Position numbers and translations under genes: made by a program. From HGM12669 sp048527645 (GTDB lineage: Bacteria > Bacillota > Clostridia > Oscillospirales > CAG-272): DNA of 19,289 bases. Under the pieces are notes generated by a model that saw only the letters and a program-made list of their open reading frames with translations, was not told where the DNA came from and did not search any database. Below, one piece after another: positions 1 through 5,396 of the stretch. Numbering within the stretch: the stretch's first letter is position 1; every line of letters starts with the position of its first letter. The stretch covers positions 1 through 19,289 of the forward strand of contig DBGFNI010000174.1 of assembly GCA_048527645.1 (NCBI GenBank). The letters are read 5' to 3'.

Positions 1-1
1 C

Positions 2-706
2 TGCGGCGGCGACGGAACGCTCAACGAAGTCATCACCGGCATGATGCAGGTGGAGCACCGAATCCCGATTGGCTTTATTCCCTGCGGCACAACCAACGAT
101 ATGGCGCGTACCTTGCAGCTGCCCTATCGCAACGTCAAAAAATGTGTCAAAACCATCACAGACGGCACGCCGCAGCCCTTCGATGTGGGACATTTCTGCG
201 GGGAAAAGTATTTCAATTATGTTGCTTCCTTCGGCGCCTTCACCCGGGTATCTTACAACACGCCGCAATGGTTGAAGCACTTGCTGGGACATACCGCCTA
301 TGTGCTGGACGGCATTATGTCGGTCGGCGAAATCCGCCCCTATAAAATGCGCGTGGTCACAGACAACGAAGAATTTGAGGACGAGTTTCTTTTCGGATCC
401 GTCACCAATTCGCTCTCCGTCGCCGGGATCGTCCGTCTCCGCGAATCGGATGTGAAGCTCAACGACGGTCTGTTTGAGGTGCTGCTCATCCGCAAGCCGG
501 ACAATCCGGCGGAGCTGCAAAAAATACTTGACGGTGTGCTGCGTCTCAAGTTTGATGACAAGCATGTGCGCTTTCTCCATACCGGAAAAATTGCATTTTA
601 TCCCGAGGACGAAATCCCGTGGACCCTGGACGGCGAATACGGCGGCAAGCGGCGGGATGTCACCGTGGAAAACTATCATTCCGCCGTCAGTATCATCCGA
701 AAATAA
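2..706 (+). CDS. Diacylglycerol kinase family lipid kinase (5'-truncated by window edge)
   Basis: The frame is open from the first bases of the window, so the true start lies upstream. The first visible residues are CGGDGTLNEVITG, the glycine-rich nucleotide-binding motif of the DAGK catalytic domain (DagK/YegS/sphingosine-kinase superfamily). It is followed by IPIGFIPCGTTNDMART, which matches the conserved GT-ND-AR block. About 234 residues are visible; full-length family members are about 300, so roughly 60 N-terminal residues are missing. The family phosphorylates diacylglycerol or related lipids at the inner membrane face, using ATP. The C-terminal part (FLFGSVTNSLSVAGI, then WTLDGEYGG) fits the beta-sandwich domain, and the DGE motif is typical. 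The exact lipid substrate cannot be told from sequence. The family call is firm; the role (lipid recycling) is inferred. Confidence 0.93.
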   Translation, partial: CGGDGTLNEVITGMMQVEHRIPIGFIPCGTTNDMARTLQLPYRNVKKCVKTITDGTPQPFDVGHFCGEKYFNYVASFGAFTRVSYNTPQWLKHLLGHTAYVLDGIMSVGEIRPYKMRVVTDNEEFEDEFLFGSVTNSLSVAGIVRLRESDVKLNDGLFEVLLIRKPDNPAELQKILDGVLRLKFDDKHVRFLHTGKIAFYPEDEIPWTLDGEYGGKRRDVTVENYHSAVSIIRK

Positions 707-742
707 CAGGCGTTTTTCCCCGTCGCGCCGCGCCCGCATAGT

Positions 743-770
743 CCCGGCATGCTGTGATGCATGCCCCGGG
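743..770 (+). terminator. GC-rich hairpin after the lipid kinase gene
   Basis: GGCATGC (746-752) pairs with GCATGCC (759-765) around a 6-nt loop, and flanking CCC/GGG extends the stem. No T-run follows directly; the nearest is about 10 nt downstream (775-780). It could be a weak terminator or an mRNA-processing hairpin between the kinase and the SLOG gene. Confidence 0.35.
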
Positions 771-828
771 TCATCCGCTTTTTCATACTGCCGTTTCGCA
801 AATGCTGTGATGTGAGGAGGACTGAACA

Positions 829-1323
829 ATGGAATATGCAACCGATCCTTCTGTCAGCTGCTGCTTTACCGGGCACCGTGACATCCCCTGGAAGCACGCC
901 CGCCGGCTGCTGCAAATGCTCCCGCTCGAAATCATCTCCCTTTATCAAAAAGGCTATCGGAATTTTCTGACCGGGGGCGCGCTCGGCTTTGACACGATGG
1001 TCGCGCGGATTCTGATCCGCCTGCGGCAAAAGCAATGTCCCCAGCTCAGGCTGATTGTCGTGCAGCCCTGTGACGATCAGGACAGCAAATGGAGCACGGA
1101 AAACAAGCGCCTGTACCGTGACATTCTCGCCGCCGCAGACGAGGTGATTTGCCTCTCTCCCACCTATTTCCGCGGCTGCATGCTCAGCCGCAACCGGGTC
1201 ATGGTTGACAAAAGCAGCTGCTGCATCGCATATCTCACGCACACCGGCAGCGGCACTGCATACACTGCAAATTATGCCGCGCAGCACGGCTGCACCGTGA
1301 TCAATCTCGCCGATCGCTTCTGA
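829..1323 (+). CDS. SLOG-family (DUF1273/YpsA-like) Rossmann-fold protein
   Basis: The 164-residue protein begins with CCFTGHRDIPW (11-21) and then LTGGALGFDTMVA (47-59). These are the N-terminal strand and glycine-rich loop of the SLOG/DUF1273 nucleotide- or ligand-binding fold. LIVVQPCDDQDSKW (75-88) and ADEVICLSPTYFRGCMLSRNRVMVD (103-127) match the family's later conserved blocks. The length is normal for the stand-alone form. B. subtilis YpsA is the known relative, with reported links to cell division and glutamine metabolism, but the biochemical activity is not established. The start has GAGGAG 10-15 nt upstream (around 814). No clear promoter was seen, so readthrough from the lipid kinase is possible. 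It lies at the left edge of the ordinary chromosomal part, just before the AT-rich accessory block. Confidence 0.87.
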   Translation: MEYATDPSVSCCFTGHRDIPWKHARRLLQMLPLEIISLYQKGYRNFLTGGALGFDTMVARILIRLRQKQCPQLRLIVVQPCDDQDSKWSTENKRLYRDILAAADEVICLSPTYFRGCMLSRNRVMVDKSSCCIAYLTHTGSGTAYTANYAAQHGCTVINLADRF

Positions 1324-1378
1324 CTTTTCAAAGCAGCAAAAATATTATCAAGCCCAAACAAAAAGGAGCGCAGCCGCA

Positions 1379-1447
1379 ATGGGTGATATCCTTAACGGAG
1401 TATTACGCAAACCGAGTAGGATGAAGGAAATTGACAGTATTGCATAA
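1379..1447 (+). CDS. Tiny 22-aa ORF, leader peptide or 5' stub of a disrupted gene
   Basis: ATG at 1379 is preceded by AAGGAG (1363-1368) with a 10-nt spacing, and 22 codons (MGDILNGVLRKPSRMKEIDSIA) follow before TAA. I do not recognise the peptide. The stop codon lies inside the stem-loop at 1433-1459, which is followed by a T-rich tract, so ORF and hairpin overlap. This fits a leader peptide with an attenuator, or the beginning of a longer gene cut off by element insertion and decay. Its initiation site is better formed than chance would suggest, but there is no homology support. Confidence 0.3.
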   Translation: MGDILNGVLRKPSRMKEIDSIA

Positions 1448-1466
1448 CGCTATACTGTCTTTTTCT
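1433..1466 (+). terminator. Hairpin terminator overlapping the 22-aa ORF stop
   Basis: GACAGTAT (1433-1440) pairs perfectly with ATACTGTC (1452-1459) across an 11-nt loop, and the next bases are TTTTTCTT. The stem is 8 bp and AT-rich, so efficiency may be moderate. It would stop + strand transcription before the debris region. Confidence 0.5.
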
Positions 1467-1557
1467 TATACAAAAGACAACGGCGGCAGGAAGATTGCCT
1501 TCTGGAGTGCGCCCTGTCAAGCAGACAAACGAAAAAACAAAAGAATATTTAGTTGAG

Positions 1558-1597
1558 AAAATTCCACCCTGCTACGCATCAGAGTGGAATTTTTTTA
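1558..1597 (+). terminator. Rho-independent terminator in the 1.5-kb debris region
   Basis: AAAATTCCAC (1558-1567) pairs with GTGGAATTTT (1584-1593) over a 16-nt loop, and the T-run extends to 1596. It lies in a stretch without an intact gene, so it may be left over from a lost one. Confidence 0.6.
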
Positions 1598-1598
1598 A

Positions 1599-1775
1599 CT
1601 GCCGCCGCGGAATGAAATTCCATTGGTGTCATATGTTCTTTCAACTTGTGAAACAGATGCAGAGCGTGAGGGTGTAACCGAAACACCCAAGGCAGAAAAT
1701 CAAAGGCAGTGGGTTTGGCGGATGAACAATATCCGTAGCAGAGCCGCCGAAATTGTAAACAAAGATTTGATTTAA
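1599..1775 (+). pseudogene. Start-less coding remnant of unknown family
   Basis: The frame from 1599 to the TAA at 1773-1775 encodes about 58 residues of protein-like composition. It ends in WVWRMNNIRSRAAEIVNKDLI, preceded by a polar stretch rich in Glu, Thr and Asn. There is no ATG near its beginning and no ribosome binding site, and it starts right after the terminator at 1558-1597. It looks like the C-terminal end of a larger gene whose front has been deleted. I do not recognise the family. With the tiny ORF and hairpins it makes the 1324-1884 stretch look like decayed mobile DNA. A chance open frame remains possible. Confidence 0.25.
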
Positions 1776-1884
1776 GCATTTTAATTACATCTAAGGCAAG
1801 CAGAAGCCCTTTTTGTCGTTTTGCTCTCTATGCTGTCTAAGTTCTACCTCATATAGTTTCCTTTTATACAGTCATCAGAACCTC

Positions 1885-1931
1885 TTGACAGAAAGCTCAG
1901 AACACTGTATAATGTATCTGTATCTGATACA
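1885..1931 (+). promoter_or_regulatory. Consensus sigma-A promoter plus palindromic Rrf2 operator candidate
   Basis: The -35 TTGACA (1885-1890) and -10 TATAAT (1908-1913) are both perfect, with a 17-bp spacer. Directly downstream, TGTATC (1913-1918) and GATACA (1926-1931) form a perfect inverted repeat around a 7-nt centre, overlapping the last base of the -10 and the expected start point. A repressor bound there would block RNA polymerase. The first gene downstream is an Rrf2 regulator, so autoregulation is the natural reading. The operator assignment is inference from position and symmetry. Confidence 0.82.
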
Positions 1932-1994
1932 ATTGCTATTATAGGAAGAATGAATGATATTATGTTGCAAGGATAATCAGAGGAGGGAAAAAGA

Positions 1995-2411
1995 ATGGAT
2001 ACGAAATTTTCCGTTGCCGTTCACATACTGATTTTGATTTCACAATCCCCAACCCCTATCAATTCGGAACAAATGGCTGAAAGCGTCGGCACCAATGCCA
2101 GCTATATTCGCAAAATACTGTCGCTTTTGAAAAAAGCCGGGATTGTTGACGGTCACAGGGGGATTAGCGGTTATAGTTTGATTGTTGCTCCGGAACAGCT
2201 TACGCTGCTTCAGGTTTATCAGGCGGTTACGGAGGAACCGAAGCTTCATCTTTTGGATATTCACCAAAATCCTAACGACCGGTGTATCGTCGGTCATCAT
2301 ATCAAGCCGGTGTTGACCGATATGTTTGCGGATATTGAATACAGCTTCGCCCGTTCACTTGCCGGCAAAACGCTTGCCGACTGCATTGCCGGCATACGCA
2401 AAAGAATGTAA
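1995..2411 (+). CDS. Rrf2-family transcriptional regulator (YwnA-like, no Fe-S cysteine triad)
   Basis: The 138-residue protein has the Rrf2 layout: KFSVAVHILILIS at the N-terminus, a winged helix-turn-helix around 22-62 (SEQMAESVGTNASYIRKILSLLKKAGIV, then wing HRGISGYSL), then LTLLQVYQAV and a dimerisation helix. Rrf2 proteins repress operons in response to redox, nitric oxide, iron-sulfur status or cysteine metabolism. Only two cysteines are present, Cys97 and Cys130, not the closely spaced triad of IscR/NsrR. It is therefore closer to YwnA/CymR-like members, and Cys97 could be a thiol sensor. AGGAGG lies 8 nt before the ATG. It is the first gene of a four-gene set and probably represses it through the palindrome at 1913-1931. 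Confidence 0.9.
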   Translation: MDTKFSVAVHILILISQSPTPINSEQMAESVGTNASYIRKILSLLKKAGIVDGHRGISGYSLIVAPEQLTLLQVYQAVTEEPKLHLLDIHQNPNDRCIVGHHIKPVLTDMFADIEYSFARSLAGKTLADCIAGIRKRM

Positions 2412-2429
2412 CAACAGGGGGAAATACAT

Positions 2430-3176
2430 ATGAACACAGTAGAAATCATTTTCAGTCCCACAGGCGGCACAGAAAAAGTCGCCCACATCATCAGTAGACA
2501 GTGGAGCGAAAGCACAATAAAAATCGATCTGAGTGATTCTAAAAGCGATTTTTCAGGGTGTGCAATCAGCAAAGAAGATCGTGTGTTAGTTGCTATGCCC
2601 TCATTCGGAGGACGGGCTCCTGCCGTGGCAATCGAGCGACTTAAGAAAATTGCAGGAAACGGTGCGAAATGTACCCTTGTTTGCGTTTACGGAAACCGTG
2701 CTTATGAGGACACGCTTGCAGAAATGGAAGACGCAGCAAAAGAATGCGGTTTCCAGGTTGTTGCGGCTGTCGCTGCTGTTGCACAGCATTCCATCATCCC
2801 ACAGTATGCCGCAAACAGACCTGACGCGTCAGATGAGAAGCAGTTGGCTGAGTTTGCACAGCAGCTTGCAGACAAGACAGAATCAGCGGATTCTGTTCCG
2901 GGCAACCGTCCTTACAAAAAAGCCGGCGGTGCAGGACTTGTGCCAAAGCCGTCCAAAGATTGTGTGAAATGCGGCGTTTGTGCGAAAAACTGCCCTGTGC
3001 AGGCAATTGATCCCGTAACCCTTTCGGCAGATACCAATAAATGCATTTCCTGTATGCGCTGTGTGAAGCAGTGCCCACATAACGCCAGAAAAGTCAGTGG
3101 CGCTATGGTATCCATTGCAGCAATGGCAATGAAAAAGGCCTGTTCGGTCAGAAAAGAAAACGAGCTGTTTTTGTAA
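2430..3176 (+). CDS. EFR1-family flavodoxin-ferredoxin electron-transfer protein
   Basis: The 248-residue protein has two parts. Residues 1-160 are flavodoxin-like: EIIFSPTGGTEKVA (5-18) is the FMN phosphate-binding loop, followed by LVAMPSFGGRAP and TLVCVYGNRAYEDTL. Residues 175-220 form a ferredoxin domain with two 4Fe-4S sites: Cys178/181/184/188 and Cys205/208/211/215, each CxxCxxCxxxCP. This flavodoxin plus 2[4Fe-4S] layout defines the EFR1 family of anaerobic Firmicutes. It probably passes electrons in the cytoplasm; the partner is unknown. It lies 18 nt after the Rrf2 gene, with a GGGGGA site. Its stop TAA shares one base with an ATG of the next gene (TAATG at 3174-3178), which suggests translational coupling. 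The MDR oxidoreductase nearby could be a partner, but that is inference. Confidence 0.9.
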   Translation: MNTVEIIFSPTGGTEKVAHIISRQWSESTIKIDLSDSKSDFSGCAISKEDRVLVAMPSFGGRAPAVAIERLKKIAGNGAKCTLVCVYGNRAYEDTLAEMEDAAKECGFQVVAAVAAVAQHSIIPQYAANRPDASDEKQLAEFAQQLADKTESADSVPGNRPYKKAGGAGLVPKPSKDCVKCGVCAKNCPVQAIDPVTLSADTNKCISCMRCVKQCPHNARKVSGAMVSIAAMAMKKACSVRKENELFL

Positions 3177-3208
3177 TGGAAAAGAATACAGAAAAGCAGG
3201 AAATTACT

Positions 3209-4048
3209 ATGAAAACAGGAGTTGTTGACGTAGGCGGCGGTCTTAGAGGAATCTATGCAGCCGGTGTGTTGGATTATTGTATGGAGCATGGCATCCGGTT
3301 TGATTTAGGAATCGGGGTGTCAGCCGGAAGTGCGAATTTAGCTTCCTATACGGCAGGTCAAATAGGACGCAATTATAAATTTTATACAGAATACGCATTT
3401 CGCAGGCAGTATATGGGCATTGGGAACTTCATCTTTAAGCATTCCTTTATAGATATGGACTATGTATATGGAACACTGTGCCGTGCCGATGGGGAATATC
3501 CTCTGGACTATCCTTCCTTGCGGGACAACCCTATGGAGTTCTATGTAGTTGCCGCTGATGCGCGAACCGGGCAAGCCAAGTACTTTGACAAGGGAAATAT
3601 ACGGCTGGATGATTATGATATATTCAAGGCTTCATCCTCCATTCCTTTCGTCTGCAAGCCTTATGAGATTCAGGGTGTACCCTACTATGACGGTGCATTG
3701 GGTGATCCCGTACCTGTCGAAAAGGCATTTCAGCTTGGATGTGACCGCGTAGTGGTGATCCTGACAAAACCGGAGCATGAACTACGCAGTCCAAAAAAGG
3801 ATGAGAAATTGGCTGCCTACATTCGAAAAAAATATCCTGCGGCAGCGGAAAAGCTTTGCCAAAGAGCGATGCGTTATAACAAAGGCGTTGCATTGGCACA
3901 GGAATATGCCAAACAAGGTAAGGTGTTAATTGTTTCACCGGATGATACCTGTGGCGTCGATACTTTGAAGAAGGATAAGCCATCCTTGCATCAGCTCTAT
4001 GAAAAAGGATACGGCGATGGTGCAAGGATTGCTTCGTTTCTTAAATGA
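3209..4048 (+). CDS. Patatin-like phospholipase family protein
   Basis: Numbered from the ATG at 3209 (279 aa), it starts MKTGVVDVGGGLRGIYAAGV. The GGGLRG oxyanion-hole loop is followed by GVSAG with nucleophile Ser38, and the catalytic Asp161 is in YYDGALGDPVP. This Ser-Asp dyad is the hallmark of bacterial patatin-like lipases (lipid acyl hydrolases). No signal peptide is seen, so action on the inner membrane or on acyl esters in the cytoplasm is likely. An in-frame ATG at 3176 overlaps the previous stop codon and would add 11 polar residues. I prefer 3209 because an AGGAAA-type site precedes it and the family usually begins at MxxGVVDVGGG. It is in one transcription unit with the Rrf2 and EFR1 genes. 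Its link to redox control is not established. Confidence 0.88.
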   Translation: MKTGVVDVGGGLRGIYAAGVLDYCMEHGIRFDLGIGVSAGSANLASYTAGQIGRNYKFYTEYAFRRQYMGIGNFIFKHSFIDMDYVYGTLCRADGEYPLDYPSLRDNPMEFYVVAADARTGQAKYFDKGNIRLDDYDIFKASSSIPFVCKPYEIQGVPYYDGALGDPVPVEKAFQLGCDRVVVILTKPEHELRSPKKDEKLAAYIRKKYPAAAEKLCQRAMRYNKGVALAQEYAKQGKVLIVSPDDTCGVDTLKKDKPSLHQLYEKGYGDGARIASFLK

Positions 4049-4063
4049 CGTATATAGTTAGTG

Positions 4064-4079
4064 TAGTTTTCATAAACTA
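4064..4079 (+). promoter_or_regulatory. Short palindrome between patatin and MDR genes
   Basis: TAGTTT (4064-4069) and AAACTA (4074-4079) form a perfect inverted repeat around TCAT. It is too AT-rich and lacks a T-run, so it is not a convincing terminator. It could be an operator controlling the downstream oxidoreductase separately, but no clear -35/-10 pair was found next to it. Confidence 0.25.
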
Positions 4080-4108
4080 GTAATATTGGCAAGGTGATGA
4101 TGAATACG

Positions 4109-5110
4109 ATGAAGGCAGCAATCTTAAACGGTTATCACAAAAAAGGCGGTGCGCTTGCTGTATGTGATATTCCCGTGCCGGGAATGGAAGATCACGAAGT
4201 TCTTGTAAAAATCAAAGCGGCCGGCGTAAATCCGCTGGATAATATGATGATTCGCGGAGAGGTTAAGCTGATAGTGCCTTACAAGTTTCCACTTATCATG
4301 GGCAATGAATTTTGCGGAGTTGTGGATAAGGTTGGCAAAGCTGTCTGTAACTTTGCTGTGGGTGACCGTGTATACGGTCGCATGCCGCTGAAAAAGATCG
4401 GGGCATTTGCCGAATACGCTGCGGTCGATCAGAATGCGATTGCAAAAGTTCCCGAATATTTATCCGATGAGGAGGCGGCTTCTGTTCCTCTTACAGCACT
4501 TACCGCATTACAGGCATTTGAACTGATGAATGTTAAATCGGGCAATACTGTTTTTATCTCCGGCGGCACGGGGAGTCTCGGGGCAATGGCGATACCGGTT
4601 GCTAAAAGTATGGGACTGAATGTGATAACGAACGGCAGCGTGGGAAACAAAGAACGGGTGATGCGGCTGGGCGCAGATCGATTTATTGATTATAAATCGG
4701 AGGATTACTCCAAAGCTTTGTCCGATGTGGATTATGTGCTTGATACATTGGGAGTCCGCAAACTGGAAAAAGAATTCAGTATCTTAAAATCCGGAGGAAG
4801 CCTCGTTTCTCTCCGGGGATTGCCAAACGGTGAATTTGCCGCCCGTATGGGTATGCCAACCATGAAGCGATTCTTATTCGGCCTTGCGGGAAGCAAGTAT
4901 GATAGAATGGCGGCGAAGAACAAACAGAAGTATTACTTCGTCTTCGTCCGTGAGGACGGTGCCGGACTCGAAAGAATTTCGGAGATATTCGGGAATCGAA
5001 AAATTGAGACTTCTGTGGATCAGATATATGAATTATCTGAAGTAAATCAAGCACTTGCAAAGGTCGCAGGCGGAGGCTCTAAGGGTAAGACGATTCTTAA
5101 AATCAGTTAG
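4109..5110 (+). CDS. Zinc-less medium-chain dehydrogenase/reductase (quinone-reductase-like)
   Basis: The 333-residue protein begins MKAAILNGYHKKGG and has the MDR GroES-like fold: VLVKIKAAGVNPLDNMMIRG, then FPLIMGNEFCGVVDKVG and FAVGDRVYGRMP. The Rossmann motif FISGGTGSLGAMAI follows, with a later YELSEVNQALAKVAGGGSKGKTIL ending. It lacks the structural and catalytic zinc cysteine/histidine ligands of alcohol dehydrogenases, which fits NADPH-dependent quinone or enone reductases that detoxify electrophiles. Starts at 4094 (GTG), 4097, 4100 and 4109 are all in frame. GGTGAT (4093-4098) sits 10 nt before 4109, so that ATG is favoured. It lies 60 nt after the patatin gene and before a strong terminator, so it is the last gene of the Rrf2 operon or a separate unit. 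Confidence 0.88.
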   Translation: MKAAILNGYHKKGGALAVCDIPVPGMEDHEVLVKIKAAGVNPLDNMMIRGEVKLIVPYKFPLIMGNEFCGVVDKVGKAVCNFAVGDRVYGRMPLKKIGAFAEYAAVDQNAIAKVPEYLSDEEAASVPLTALTALQAFELMNVKSGNTVFISGGTGSLGAMAIPVAKSMGLNVITNGSVGNKERVMRLGADRFIDYKSEDYSKALSDVDYVLDTLGVRKLEKEFSILKSGGSLVSLRGLPNGEFAARMGMPTMKRFLFGLAGSKYDRMAAKNKQKYYFVFVREDGAGLERISEIFGNRKIETSVDQIYELSEVNQALAKVAGGGSKGKTILKIS

Positions 5111-5123
5111 CTTATATAATAAA

Positions 5124-5171
5124 GCAGGCACCGACCGGCTGTTCATTCAGCGTGTCGATGCCTGTTTTTTA
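5124..5171 (+). terminator. Rho-independent terminator between convergent MDR and copA genes
   Basis: CAGGCACCGAC (5125-5135 region) pairs with GTCGATGCCTG (5154-5164 region) with one mismatch, followed by TTTTTT. It ends + strand transcription of the oxidoreductase. On the - strand the tail is only T-rich, so it may weakly serve copA too. Confidence 0.85.
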
Positions 5172-5186
5172 TGCGGTATGGGTTGA

Positions 5187-5396
5187 TTATTGAATATCCG
5201 TTACCTGATAGCCCCCGTCGGCAACAGCCTTTTTCAAAACATCATCGGAAATCTCTTTTTCCATCGTTACAACAGCAGTTCCGGTCTTGTGGCTGACTTC
5301 GGCCTTTTTCACGCCGTCAAGCGCCTCAAGCGCTTTCTTTACATGCATCTCGCAGTGTCCGCACATCATACCTTCGATTTTTAATGTTTTTTCCAT
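5187..5396 (-). CDS. copZ: CopZ-like copper chaperone, internal in-frame start within copA
   Basis: Inside the 3' end of the copA frame, an ATG at 5396 begins a 69-residue HMA domain: MEKTLKIEGMMCGHCEMHVKKAL, ending YQVTDIQ. The metal site is Cys12/Cys15 in MCGHC, and the length is exactly that of stand-alone CopZ chaperones. Just before it is AAAAGGAG (revcomp of 5406-5413), 9 nt from the ATG: a textbook Shine-Dalgarno site inside coding sequence. The linker encoded upstream (SKRDHKIKNKLKITNEKETKT) reads like translated intergenic DNA. I infer that copZ was once separate, and that loss of the copA stop joined the frames while the old start survived. Free chaperone, fused pump, or both may be made. 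Confidence 0.72.
   Translation of the reverse strand: MEKTLKIEGMMCGHCEMHVKKALEALDGVKKAEVSHKTGTAVVTMEKEISDDVLKKAVADGGYQVTDIQ

Noticed and set aside
676..1287. 203-codon - strand frame opposite the SLOG gene
   Set aside because: The + strand gene has family motifs and a ribosome binding site; the antisense frame has neither.
1495..1677. 60-codon + strand frame across the terminator at 1558-1597
   Set aside because: It has no start site, spans a terminator and has an unlikely residue composition; the other frame at 1599-1775 is the better remnant.
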